Assembly: GCA_021234155.1 (NCBI GenBank)
Contig: JAJEKV010000002.1
Location: forward strand, 22,956,942 to 23,020,941
DNA length: 64,000 bases
Origin: Isoetes taiwanensis
Taxonomy: Eukaryota; Streptophyta; Lycopodiopsida; Isoetales; Isoetaceae
Direction of reading: 5' to 3'
The position numbers and the translations under genes are program-made. Positions 22,995 through 33,360 of this stretch are shown here, one piece after another. Below the pieces are notes generated by a model. The model saw nothing but the letters and a program-made list of their open reading frames with translations, was not told the origin of the DNA and ran no database searches. Numbering within the stretch: position 1 is the stretch's first letter; each line of letters starts with the position of its first letter.

Positions 22995-23167
22995 TAGAGC
23001 TCGCATCCATGGATGCAAACCAGGTATGGGAACTTGCTGATTTGTCCATTGGGCACAAAGTAGTGGATTGCAAATGGCTATTCAAGAAAAAGTACAAGGC
23101 TAATGGCAGCCTTGACAAGTATAAGGCTAGGCTAGTTGCTCGAGGTTTCAGCCAAGTCACATACTGA
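22995..23167 (+). pseudogene. Ty1/copia reverse transcriptase fragment
   Basis: A short plus-strand frame reads ELASMDANQVWELADLS, HKVVDCKWLFKKKY, and LDKYKARLVARGFSQV. This is the well-known start of the copia RT (E-x2-x-L-x-x-N-x-W-EL, V-x-CKWLFK-x-KY, KARLVARGF-Q). Only about 57 residues remain; the catalytic YVDD region and all other pol domains are absent. It abuts the 5' end of the LINE ORF1 on one side and purine-rich DNA on the other. Confidence 0.85.
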
Positions 23168-23279
23168 CAAAATTTAAGTTTTGCATTGAAACTCATTGTT
23201 AGATTTTCACATCATATAACAAGAACTGGTTCATAATATTTTCTTACAAAATTTCCAAATAAATAGTTGAGAAAGTTTA

Positions 23280-23570
23280 CAAAAACCCAGAGCGGGATGA
23301 GACCGAAAGGGGGAGGGGAAGGGGAGAAGTTGGGGGAGAAGTTGAGAGAAGTCATGGAAGGGGATAAGTTAGAAGAAGGGGAGGGGGGAAGTTCGGAAAG
23401 GGAGAGAAGTTGGGGGACCGGAAGTTGGGGGCCGGGAAAGGGGAGGGGGGGGGGAGGGGGGAGGGGAGGGAGAAGAGGGGCAAGGGAAGTGGATAGAGTG
23501 GGAAGAGTTGTGGGAAGAGGGGAAGGGGGAGAGTGGGGAAGGGGGGAGGGGAAAGCCAAAAAAAACTAAA
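23280..23570 (+). repeat. Polypurine (G/A) low-complexity tract
   Basis: Nearly 290 bp of the plus strand are G and A only with rare T or C, containing many GGGG runs. The tract could adopt triplex or G-quadruplex structures. A glycine/arginine-rich frame across it is a composition artefact. Confidence 0.9.
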
Positions 23571-23676
23571 GGGGGATGTATCTCCTTGAAAATAATTAAT
23601 ATTAAGATATAATTAATAATTAATAAAATTAAATATAAAATAGTTTAATTAATTTAATTTAAAAAATATATAACCA

Positions 23677-24958
23677 TTCTCGACTACTGAGTCGAGAATT
23701 GGAAATTATGCCTTCACGTTGGGCCTTTGCTGAGGCAATATCCTCGAACCAAAACCGCACTTGCATTTGCTTCCTAAAAGAGCAGCTTCTTGAAGAGTTT
23801 CTTTCAAAATCTTTTCCTTTAACGGTGATGCCATATCTACCATTGTAGCATCAGAAAATGAAAAGCTACCCTCTCCTTCGAATTGCATGGATTTGAGCTT
23901 GATCCGTTGCAAATTTAAAGCAGTAAAGCTAGAATCAAGAGCCATTGCCGTCACCGAGCCGCCTTGATGATCAATGTGGGCGCCCAAGGGACAAATCCTA
24001 ATTCCATTTCAAAATCATGAAGCTGGATTTGCCTCTGCCTCCAAACTCGTCGGATTCACCTCTGTTGCCAGACACTCCAAACTCGCCTCTGCTGGTTTTG
24101 CACAACAACACGCATATGGCACAAAAAATGATCTTATTCCGTTGTTTAATGCTCAGCTTCTGATCAAGTCTCTAGAAACAGAAAATTTTGAGCCTGTGCA
24201 GCTCGGCCATAGGGAATTTCCGCTTGTGCAGTTCCATCTCATTCCCCACTTTGCCATTCTTTTTGGGACCTCAGGTAGGTATGAAGCGGATGATCTGTTA
24301 AGCAAAGCTCCAAGGAATAGGGAGATCTGCAGTGCCGGCGCTTCAGGCTTCTCCGGCTTCAGATTCTTCAACCCAACCCTGGTGAGTTTTCTTCAGCTAT
24401 AGCAGCCATGTTTTTTGAAAAGAAAAGCTCAAAATTTTTATCTTATAGATTAAAGTTCAAAGCATCTTAGCTTCAAGATTTCTCTAGCAAGGCTCGGCAA
24501 AAGTAAACGGCACGAATCTCTATAACTGGAAGCTCAAATTTCTGGAGGCCCAAAGGTATGTACCAAATTTTTCTAGTCCAGATCACGAATAGAAGGGACA
24601 TGATCGGGAGCAATGGAAAGACCTGTTCATTGAAGGAAGAGGACGAGAAGAGGTTGGTGACATGGGTTGGACAAGCCAACGCGTCCAAATTTCTATTCTC
24701 CTCAAGTTGCTCTCGTGGCTTGGAATACCTCAGATTTTGCTCTGCAAGTTGTTCCCAGTAGGTGGTCCGTGTGCGAAGATGATGTAATAATTGTGACACC
24801 CCGACTACCATGGTCTCTTCAACCACTATAAAATATAATGTAATAAAATTATTTATGAATAAAAATTCAGTGTAGAAGAGCATTTCGTTTACAGAGAGAG
24901 AGAGCATTTTCATTCGTTTTAGCTATGCTCTTTGCCTTCTCGACTCGCTAATCGAGAA
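23677..24958. mobile_element. Possible DNA transposon or foldback unit bounded by matching 22-bp palindromes
   Basis: At the left edge, TTCTCGACT / AGTCGAGAA form a 9-bp stem with a 4-nt loop (23677-23698). At the right edge (24937-24958) TTCTCGA / TCGAGAA form a similar palindrome. The two 22-mers match each other in inverted orientation at about 19 positions. A target duplication is not clear. Apart from the small minus-strand ORF below I see no transposase. Confidence 0.4.
23706..23945 (-). CDS. Small hypothetical protein, 79 aa
   Basis: ATG at 23945 opens a 79-codon frame to a stop at 23706, starting MALDSSFTALNLQRIKLK and ending with a CKCGFGSR stretch and a basic tail. Composition is protein-like (amphipathic segments LKEKILKETLQEAALLGSK), but I recognise no family, signal peptide or membrane segment. 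It lies wholly inside the palindrome-bounded segment at 23677-24958, so it could be a remnant of a passenger gene exon or chance. Low confidence. Confidence 0.25.
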   Translation of the reverse strand: MALDSSFTALNLQRIKLKSMQFEGEGSFSFSDATMVDMASPLKEKILKETLQEAALLGSKCKCGFGSRILPQQRPNVKA

Positions 24959-26083
24959 AGGTAGACCACGTAAATTTCCTTAACATTTTTTTTCACACAG
25001 GAAAAAAGGCATCTTCTAAAACAATAAAGGGGTTTCAAAAGTTTCGCACGTCCTTTTCATGTAAAATAACAAGGTTCAAAAAAAAAAATGGGAATGGCAT
25101 GTGACCCACTTTAATTAAATGCGACTTCTTGTAGATTGCAACCTTCTTTTCCCAATATTTAAGGTCTCTTTTCTCGTTTGAATGCCTTCGAGGCTAAATG
25201 TTTTGGATAACAAACATAACCCAACATCGAGAGTATAATCCTACAGATGTTCTTTACTTTGTTCATCAATTTGTACACAATTCTCAAGGCCTTGAAGGGG
25301 CCGATTTTTTTTTTAAGTTCACACAAACTATTACATCTAGACTGAAACGAAGGACGAGGAGTAAATTGATGCAAATAAAAAATAGAAGAGAAAGATGCAC
25401 CGTCAAGAGCTAAGGGATTCAGTCGAGAGTTTCATCGAGGCCAATTAAAGCATTAATTGGCTCTTTAAACAACAAAGTTTAATTCAAAGGGTAAAGCACA
25501 AGAAGGGAATGCAATAGGGTTTTCCCTGGATGCCAAAAGGGATGCAATCCGTCATAGCTGGATGTGTGAAATACCTGATGCCACACCAATGGAAAGCTCA
25601 TCGATTCAGCTTTCCAATAGAAAATTGCTCAATTGGTAAGATTCTCTCCTAAAGATCCTTGTCACATCCATTTGAGCAAGGACAACTGAAAATAAAAACA
25701 AGTGTGTATGTCAACTCTTCGTTGAGAATAAGCCATTTTCGTTTTTAAGTAGCTTTTGACTTTTTAGACATTACTTCTATACTGATTTATGTGATATTTG
25801 ACAATAGTTCACCTAACACGCAGTTTTATAATTAAAAAAAAAAAGATTTTATTGCAGAATTAGAGTTCTGCTTCTATTTGTTCGTGGGCATGGAAGGGTT
25901 TTGGTATATACTGTGGACATCCCGTGTATATTATTTATTGAATGATTGAGATGCTCTCTATGAGCTAAACTAAGCTAAACTTAAATGGTCACACTTCTTG
26001 TTTGCTAACCCATAGTTCAAAATCTAACTAGTTGTTCCATACACCACATAATTATTAACTATATCTAATTGACAGTTCCAAGG

Positions 26084-26190
26084 AATAGAATAAAATAGAA
26101 TAGATTTTTTAACGTTCACGAAGACTAAAAGGTTATAGGACCCATACAATGGGCTAGTACAACTATTACTATCACGATTAAACCTGATTT
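26084..26190 (-). mobile_element. Short pentamer-tailed retroposon end (SINE or truncated LINE)
   Basis: An irregular AGAAT tail is followed by GATTTTTTAACGTTCACG, then GGACCCATACAATGGGCTAGTACAA and a GATTAAAC box (quoted in parts). The same order occurs at 61957-62105 in better preserved form. The terminal hairpin module is lost here. Confidence 0.6.
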
Positions 26191-26644
26191 GCTAGCAATC
26201 TAGGAATTTACCGAGCGTTTAGATTCATTGTTTAGTTGTTTAGCTGTGACCTTTGCATAAAGATACAAGCAATTGCCTAGCTAAAAAATTGGCTCTTGAA
26301 TTCTTGAAAATGGTTCAATCATGGCTCCAATGTTTCCTAAAGGTATAAAAATGCCTTATATTATTTGGGAAACCCCTTTAACCATGGTCGAAACTCAAAA
26401 AGCCAAAATACCATTTTTTATATGGGCACCCGTATCGCGAAGAAACAGCTGGCGAACCCTAAATTTTGAAAACAAGCTTAAATCACGCTGAGACCACCTT
26501 TACTTCTTCTGAGACCTTGCTCTTCATGGATTCCGGCAACCAGGAACACAATTAAGCCTAAATTTAAGCCAAAATATAAACCGTAGAAACTTAGAGTATA
26601 TGTGAAGTTTTCAAGGGGAGAAAGTTTTGAAGGCCCAGAAGCGC

Positions 26645-26779
26645 TCATACACTTCATTGATCAATGCTGAGCATGACCTGAAGAGTACTTAAAGTCCCTC
26701 ATCGTTTCACAATCTCATACACTTCATTGATCAATGCTGAGCATGACCTAAAGAGTACTTGAAGTCCCTGATCCTTTCA
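26645..26779. repeat. 68-bp tandem duplication
   Basis: CTCATACACTTCATTGATCA and the bases through TTTCACAA occur twice in direct repeat with a few substitutions. Confidence 0.85.
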
Positions 26780-27169
26780 CAACTAGATTTGCAAAGATCT
26801 AGTTGGAATTGCTTCTAAGAACATACGATTGCTACATCATTATATAAATGCGACAATCCTAGGCAACTGAGTAGGATGCAAGAATTCTTCATTATTGTCA
26901 AAACTGATTAGTAGAGAGACAATATGGGGAGATTAGGCTAAGCATAAAACATTTTCTTTAGATTTTCCGTGAAAATTTCATTATCCGTTTGAGAGAATGC
27001 GTGAAAACCAGAATCAATCTAGTTTGTGCAAGGTTTTTCTCCATATTGTAGCCTTGGCGTTTGATGATTGTCACAATTCTTCAAACAAAGAACTCACACA
27101 GAAAAATCTGACAAGCACGTGTAAGGAACCTATGCACTCTGTAGCAAAATTTTTAACCAAATAGGTTAG

Positions 27170-27841
27170 CTACAACCTAAATCCTCTATAAGCACAGGCT
27201 TGAATAGAAGCCGAGCTATTCCACCTTGTTATGCTGCTGCTAAGATCATCAGATAATGCAGCAGACCTCAGAAACGGAGCAAGATGCATAAGTTCTTCGT
27301 CCTCATCCCTGCAGTCGCAATAAAACCGATCGATTTGCAAACCATTTGCCGGATTGAGCATGAAAGAGCAAGGATTGTCATCAACAATAATGACCCTGTT
27401 CATATCTCTGCCCAATTTTGAGAGATCCTTGACAGACCCATTTGAGCATGAATCTTTGAACAATCTATGAGAGATTAAGCCAAGGGGATCAATTTCATCT
27501 ATGGCGGCATCGGCATAGTCTCGTTCTGCAGCAGTGAATACAACCAATTCATAGAGCTGTGCAACAGAATGCAGAAATTGGTCAAGGCCGGGCCGTTTGC
27601 AGAGGTAAATTTTGGCAGCTGAATCGTTTACAATGATATCGAGGACAGAATCATGGGCGCCCAAGTCTTGGAGGCTGGAATGCACAAGGGTATGGTCTAG
27701 ATCGAGGACCAGTGTGGGTTTTCCCATTTGAAGAGCACTCTGTTTTGGCAGCAAAGGTTTCTGCTTATGGAAACCCAAAACTTTTGTGGCATGGTGACCC
27801 CTTTCTAGGGGTCTAGAAATATTATGGCTAACTGAAAGCAT
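27170..27841 (-). CDS. FCP1/SCP-like HAD phosphatase (CTD small phosphatase-like), gene 1
   Basis: The protein is 223 aa in a single exon. After a variable N-terminus, MGKPTLVLDLDHTLVHS contains the DLDHT (DxDxT) catalytic box of FCP1-homology phosphatases at about residues 46-50. It is followed by YLCKRPGLDQFL, LYELVVFTAAERDYADAAIDEIDP, HRLFKDSC and VIIVDDNPCSF (the last acidic motif), then a D/E-rich DEDEELMHLAPFLR helix. Family members dephosphorylate phospho-Ser/Thr, typically on the RNA polymerase II tail or other regulators; the substrate here is unknown. I chose ATG 27841 because it aligns with the start of the paralogue at 49910 and gives exactly the same length. All catalytic motifs are intact. 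No intron is needed, and a TATA box lies about 70 bp upstream. No membrane or targeting segment is evident. Confidence 0.88.
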   Translation of the reverse strand: MLSVSHNISRPLERGHHATKVLGFHKQKPLLPKQSALQMGKPTLVLDLDHTLVHSSLQDLGAHDSVLDIIVNDSAAKIYLCKRPGLDQFLHSVAQLYELVVFTAAERDYADAAIDEIDPLGLISHRLFKDSCSNGSVKDLSKLGRDMNRVIIVDDNPCSFMLNPANGLQIDRFYCDCRDEDEELMHLAPFLRSAALSDDLSSSITRWNSSASIQACAYRGFRL

Positions 27842-27910
27842 TTTGTTGGTACCTTGGCTCGATCCAAAAATATGCTTCAATTTTAGTGTTTGGTGAGAAA
27901 TGGAACTGGC

Positions 27911-27920
27911 CTTATATATA
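27911..27920 (-). promoter_or_regulatory. TATA box of phosphatase gene 1
   Basis: TATATATAAG on the minus strand, about 70 bp before the chosen ATG at 27841, is in a typical plant TATA position. The paralogue has TTTATAAG about 40 bp before its ATG. Confidence 0.55.
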
Positions 27921-28239
27921 ACAATGTCGTGGCTTGGAGATACGGTTCAATTTACGCTTTACGCGACCCAATTGGACCCAATTGCAATGTCTCCATGGAC
28001 GATAAAAAACTATTCTATTGTTTTAGAGGCTACGTTGCCACTTCTTCATAGACTTTGCTTCTTCTTCGTCTTCGTCTTCCTTTTCTAGCCATTCAATTTA
28101 CGCGCGACTCAAGGGGACCAATTCATTTCATAGTGTCTTCGAAATGCTAGGCCATCCATTCTAGCCGTCCAATTTACGCGACTCTGCAGGTTTCATTGTC
28201 CAACTGGGCCAATTGCACCTCCAGCTTTCATTTATGTTG

Positions 28240-30026
28240 CTGCTTGTTTTCTAAAATATCCCAATAATTGACCTACTCACTTGGCCACTTTGGGCCTCTC
28301 ATCTTTGCCGACTTGTAAAGTCCACTCATGCTCAATTGCCAACTTGTTTTTAGAATAATCTTAACACCAAAGTCCACTCATGCTCCATTGCCAACTTGTT
28401 TTTAGAATACTTTTTAACACCAAAGTCCACGGATGCTCCATTGCTTTAAGTAACCGAGGAACCGACAAGATGTTAATTACCATTGTCTATCTACATCGGT
28501 GTATAACATGAAAATGCAAGCCTAGTTTTTATGTTTCCTTATGCCATCATGCTATGTTTTTTCTTATTGTCAGTTAAGATGACACAATTTTTGATGCTTA
28601 ATGATACGATGAAGTAAAAAATGCACACACCCCCCTCCCCCCCCCACCCCGGGCGCGAGTCTTGCACTCTCCTACTTCACCCAATTCAGTAATGGTTAAT
28701 GGGTTCTAAATGTAAGTGGGCCCAAGCTAATGGTCAATGGACTTTGAACCTATTAGTTCCAACTGAAACCTAATGGTTTAAGCACTAGATCAATGCCACA
28801 ATTAATATAAAGTCTTTAAGTTTCGGGACTTACCTTAGATACTATCTTTACCAGCATTGTTGTAAGAAAAATAAGAATCCCATCGATCCGAGCCATCGGA
28901 TCGAAATTCTAGAATGGGGCGAGCATGCATGTCTTGCATGCACTTCTCTGGTTGGGAGATCGCTATATTAGGCGAGGTTCTTCATCAACGTCTCATCGGC
29001 GCTTCCTCTTCTCTCTCAGCAGTACCTTATTCTTTTTTCTTTGAACCCACCCTCCCCCCCTTCTTTGTTTAATGTATTTGTCGCCTGGCACGCGTGACCA
29101 ACCCCTCTATTTGAAGAGGTTTTTGTTTTATTGTCACGTGGCACGCGTGATCAGCCCCTCCACTTTGGGAGGTTTGTTTTGTCACATTTTTTCTAGTGTT
29201 GGTGATGTGCAGGTACAGGTTGGCGAGCGGCAGCAGCTTCGACTTCTCCATTCGTGGGTTTTGGGAGCGAATTCTCAGCCTTACATTTGTCCAAGCCCCT
29301 TGCCGCAGGCTTATCACTAGGGTTTTTCTTCGAAAACCCGAAAGGGCGGGGTTTTTTAATCCCGGTGAGAAGCTTTCGGCAGGTACACAAGCCAAACATC
29401 TATTAGCATTGTATTTGATGGGGTCCAAATTATATAATTGGACATTCCTTTTATTTTTCGTGGGTAGTTCGCATGTGTGCGGCTACCCACTATCCACCAT
29501 TGTAGAAAATCTGCTGAGATGAATAAGAAGCCTATCTATCGGGAGGTTTTTGTGGTTTTCATGCGAGCCCCATTCTAGAATAAGATTTTTGCATATTATA
29601 GCATTTAGATATTATATTCATTTGGGAGTAGGCATGGCATCCATTCTTTGTCAAGAAAGATTTGCAATGCCATAACATTTTCAAATGGGATATCAATACG
29701 AATGTATGCTTCGGGTCCTACATTTCTCATTGGATATAGTAACTGACCAGCAATCTAAGTCCCAAAGTTTTGCTGGTCGACAATATGATAACTTGCCTTC
29801 ATATTTGATTTACCAAAAAATGCAATTGACATATAATAGGCTTCTGACCGGACATGACAAACATGGAAGATGTCATGCACTGAAGGTGTGGGGCATTCCA
29901 ATTTGCTATTGCTACGTCCAATTTCACAATAAGATGAACACAACTACCATTACTTATCTAGATCGTGTAAATTTCTTTTTGCCATTGCATTGACATATGA
30001 ATATTTAAGATAAGAATTTAATTAAA
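28240..30026. repeat. Dispersed repeat X, copy 1, carrying a Helentron-like insertion
   Basis: Sequence at 28240-28876 and 29580-30026 matches, in inverted orientation, 55045-53960. Landmarks include AATTGACCTACTCACTTGGC, the repeated AAAGTCCACTCATGCTC blocks (about 59-bp period, 28316-28440) and GGCTTCTGACCGGACATGAC. Only this copy holds the insertion at 28877-29579. At its right edge the match stops exactly where a Helitron end begins (30027). A C-rich run sits at 28628-28655. Confidence 0.85.
28877..29579 (+). mobile_element. Helentron-like element, copy 3
   Basis: This is the same family as 21383-22395, in opposite orientation: here ATCCCATCGATCCGA leads in, then the TCTAGAATGGGG-type inverted repeat, and the far end is GCGAGCCCCATTCTAGA. 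The internal hairpin module GGTTTTTCTTCGAAAACCC ... GGGGTTTTTTAATCC (about 29321-29362) is shared. The flanks read AAAAATAAGA and ATAAGATTTTTGC. The uninterrupted copy near 54393-54420 reads, in this orientation, AAAAATAAGAGTAAGAATTT, so insertion added no target duplication. No ORF of note. Confidence 0.75.
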
Positions 30027-30060
30027 CTAGTAATGGTGCCGAGCGTTGTTGTCAGGCTTT
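30027..30060 (-). mobile_element. Helitron 3' terminus, degenerate hairpin
   Basis: The minus strand reads an imperfect hairpin (GCCTGACAACAACGCTCGGC), ACCATTA, CTAG and T. Its ending is the same as at 11593. The matching unoccupied repeat copy reads ATCAATTTAATTAAATTC at about 53951-53968, so the Helitron went in between A and T. The 5' end was not found; the body presumably extends to higher coordinates. Confidence 0.65.
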
Positions 30061-30449
30061 AGGTGCATGTTAGTAGGCAAGGATGTATAATCACGGAAAG
30101 AAGTGTTTGTTTAATGTTTTTATTGGTTGTACACAAAAAGTGAGTTTCCTTATGGCTAAGATTGGCTAAGGTTTTCAAATAACTCAGTGTTAATATATTG
30201 TGTGGAGTTTAACAAAGGTATATATATATATACAAGAAATTTAATGCGTCCTACGACACATTGTTCCAGTTTTAGCATGTTCTTACGGTGCAAGGCCCTG
30301 TCGTGCTCTAGGTAACCAACGATTCTACTGAGATTCTCTTGCTTGCCCTGAGCATCTAGAACATTTTTTTTTCAACATTTATATTGTATACCTTTATTGT
30401 GAAACATTTTAGAACATTCTATTGTGGCTCTTTGCAAAATCTTAAAAAA

Positions 30450-30740
30450 AACCCTAAGATTTCATCAAGATTTTCTTAGATTCCCTTAGATATTATGAAG
30501 ATCTCCTTAGATTCAACTAGATTTTAAGCGATTCCGTCAGACTTGTAAATATTTTCCTACATTCTCTTACAATTTATGAGATTTCCTTATATTCCCTTTA
30601 ATTCTCCTCGATTCCCTTACATTCTAGAAATTTCTAGAACTTTCTGGGACATTTTGAAACTTTCAAAACATCCTAGAACTTTCTGGAAGTATTTCCCTAT
30701 TCCCTTACATTTTCGAAGATTCCCATTCCTGAACTATCTA
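30450..30740. repeat. Degenerate low-complexity repeats of TTAGATTC / TTCTAGAA type
   Basis: Irregular repeats of TTAGATTCCCTTAGAT-like and ATTCTAGAA/CTTTCTGG-like units occur with no coding signal. Confidence 0.6.
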
Positions 30741-30819
30741 GAATGTTACATTCTATTTTATCTTAATTAGAACATTACCCTTAAGTATTTTTGAAACATA
30801 AATTATTCATAGAACTAAT

Positions 30820-30893
30820 GCTTGGTCTAGTGGTTAGACTGGGGGGTTTGGGGGGTTGAGGGCCAGGGTTCGAATCTCCCCAATAACATAAAA
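30820..30893 (+). mobile_element. tRNA-derived SINE head (pol III A and B boxes)
   Basis: TGGTCTAGTGGTTAGA (30823-30838) matches a tRNA A box and GGTTCGAATC (30867-30876) a perfect B box, separated by about 30 bp including a G-rich run. The arms do not fold into a full cloverleaf, so this is a SINE head or tRNA pseudogene, not a working tRNA gene. Confidence 0.65.
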
Positions 30894-30904
30894 AATTTTA
30901 AAAG

Positions 30905-31425
30905 CCTTCCTTAAGGGACGAGCATTCAACATGAGCCTTAGGATCTTAGACTCGATCAACGATCAAGATCTCGCCATATAAAAGCAATATAAGCCGTAGG
31001 ATCTATATGTGAGCATTCAACATGAGCCTTAGGATCTTAGACTCGATCAACGATCAAGATCTCGCCATATAAAAGCAATATAAGCCGTAGGATCTATTAC
31101 ATATAATTCCCAAAGCCATCTGGACCGTAGGATATGTGCCAAGCCACCTGAGCCGTAGGATCTCGAATCGACGATCAGGATCAAGAGCAACCTGGGCCGT
31201 TAGATCGATTACATATAATTCCTAAGCCATGTGCACCATATGATGTGTCCCAAGCCAACGTGAGCCTTAGGATCTCGGACCGACGATCAGGATCGCATCA
31301 ACCTGGACCGTAGGATCGCTTACATATAGTCTATACACAAACTCCCAAGCCATCTAGGCCGCACGATACGTCCCAAAGCCACGTGAGCCGTAGGATCTCG
31401 GATCAACGGTCGGATTCAACAGGAC
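30905..31425. repeat. Degenerate tandem repeat with CCGTAGGATC core
   Basis: An 86-bp unit starting GAGCATTCAACATGAGCC is duplicated (about 30918 and 31012), followed by about eight shorter variants each carrying AGCCGTAGGATCTCGGA or GACCGTAGGATCGCTTAC and a GACGATCAGGATC segment. The unit alternates between two flavours, suggesting a higher-order pair. Noncoding. Confidence 0.8.
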
Positions 31426-31429
31426 AAAC

Positions 31430-33321
31430 ATAAGAACATATATATGTTAGATATGTTTAGCTTTAATTATGGATAATGGTTAGGAGATTACTTTTGATGT
31501 CAAGATGTTGGAGACATTGCACTTTAGAATACCAATGACAGTGGATGATAAATGACTTTTTGCTCCAAATATTTTTGTTATGTGAAACTTTAAGATATGT
31601 TGTAAAGGTTTGAATTTTGTATTTCGTCAGTGTAAGCATATCAAGTGAATTGCATATTTGTTTGCGCACATTACAAACAACATAAAACTGATTCCACGCA
31701 GGTCTTATGCACAAAAAGGAGCCAAATGAGGCCTAAGCCAAAGAAGGCGTCCCTTTCTTGATGGTTCTATCCATGCCATGCAGGTGCCATGTGTGTGTGT
31801 TGCTTTGCTTCCAGTCTGTTATTCGGCATCTCCATGTTCCCAGCAGACATCAAATGTGTCCATTTCCTTAATTTATATCCGTCGTAATGGTCATGCATTT
31901 GACCAACGTCATTCAGCGTATCCAAGTGACTATGTCGTCATCTTAATCATGCACCCGCTTGCATTGTTATTGCACATCTCAGGAACACCAATCTCCTTAC
32001 GAAACGCAACGTATGCGTAATTTTATAATCCGTAGTTTATGGATCCGCATCCTCATACAAATTTTCTCGAGTATCCATCCAATATAGGGATACCTTAACA
32101 CTCCGTATTCCCAATATTCAGCACTTCTACTTCAAGTAAGAGCCTAAAACCTGCTCAGTCATCACCATATAACAGGCTCAGGATAGACCAGGCATGGTTT
32201 CAATGCTTCCGCCGGGAACACTATAGTCACAACTGGCCTTCTGTGATACAGGACGATTGCATAACCACAGCACTGCCGGATAGCGACCCGGGCGGTACCA
32301 ATTACGTCGAATGTATATCTCAGCTGCACCTGTGCCCTGTAAATATAAGAGTGTCTGTATGTGTGATAAATTTACGAAAATAGCAATAAAATAAATAAGT
32401 AATTCAAATGTAAGAATATCGGGACGTTTGGTAAATGTATAAACATAACCAATGAATTAATATGTGTCCTCATGTGATTGTAATCTATGCTAAAGATAGA
32501 GAGTGTCTGTGTGGAAACATTAAAGATAATCGAAAGGGGGAGCAAGCTATTTAAACACATAATCAAATATAATAGGAGATAAGTATGTATGTCTTACACA
32601 AACTTCTGAGCGGATAATGAGACTTAGATTAGGTTATAACAAGGTTATGAATAATAAATCATGAAGAACGTCTGTCTGTACTTAATATTAAAGTATATAG
32701 GTAAAACTGTCCGATACAGTACAATATATAATTGTATTGAAGAATAGGTATAACTGTACTGAGGATAGGAACATACGAGTTCTTAAACCTGTAACAAAAT
32801 AGGAAAACAAAATTTTCCTACAAAATTAAATTAGGGCTGGCTGTAATAAAATGAATTACAAAATCAAGCGGGAATATAATACACATATACACAGAAGTTA
32901 ATATCATTAGAATGGCTTTCTAGTAAACAGTACGAGATTAATAACTCCGTATTATAATATAAGAACAACAAATAGAACTTGCTTACATCTATACCTGTCT
33001 ATAATATATAATCAGTTACACGTATATAAAAAGAATGATTTCTAAATTAGATAAACTCTAAACTCGTCACCACGAATGAAACAGTGAGACTTTCACAAAT
33101 CTTGACTGTTCACTTTTGACGGTCCTAAATGATGATCATGTCTGACCTATACCTCTACCTTTTATATCCCCGAGTTATAAATTCCACATTACAAGCCATT
33201 TTAAACTTAATCACTTTAAACATGACAAAGTCTGTCTGACTTAAAATATCACGCTATCTCTTTAAGGAGGGGAGACTTCCCCCTAATGCACGACGTGTTG
33301 CTCTGCAACAAGAGTAGTCTT
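31430..33321. other. No gene recognised; right edge may be the 3' part of another element
   Basis: AT-rich DNA with no coding homology. The final 100 bp or so lead into a polypurine tract in front of the LTR at 33361, so an unknown length here belongs to the 3' untranslated part of a gypsy relative. Confidence 0.4.
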
Positions 33322-33360
33322 GATGCTGAGGACAACATCATTTCTAAGGTGGGGAGAATG
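33322..33360 (+). other. Polypurine tract of a second, upstream element
   Basis: GATGCTGAGGACAACATCAT followed by AAGGTGGGGAGAATG matches the pre-LTR sequence of element B at 44119-44158 (GATGCTGCGGACAGCATCAT, AAGGTGGGGAGAATG). Its presence left of the 5' LTR means that LTR is also the 3' LTR of another element. Confidence 0.75.

Larger units (their letters stand above)
24959..27169. other. Intergenic; one short repeat and one tandem duplication
   Basis: I see no gene. A short pentamer-tailed repeat at 26084-26190 and a 68-bp tandem duplication at 26645-26779 are listed separately. The sequence downstream of the phosphatase gene shows no recognised feature. Confidence 0.45.

Noticed and set aside
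23267-23569. Gly/Arg/Glu-rich 100-codon frame
   Set aside because: Produced by the polypurine tract in any frame without stops.
30820-30893. Functional tRNA gene
   Set aside because: A and B boxes are present, but acceptor and anticodon arms do not pair and a G-run fills the anticodon region.
30905-31425. CRISPR-like array
   Set aside because: Units vary in length and sequence, spacers are not unique, and the genome is eukaryotic; it is a degenerate tandem repeat.
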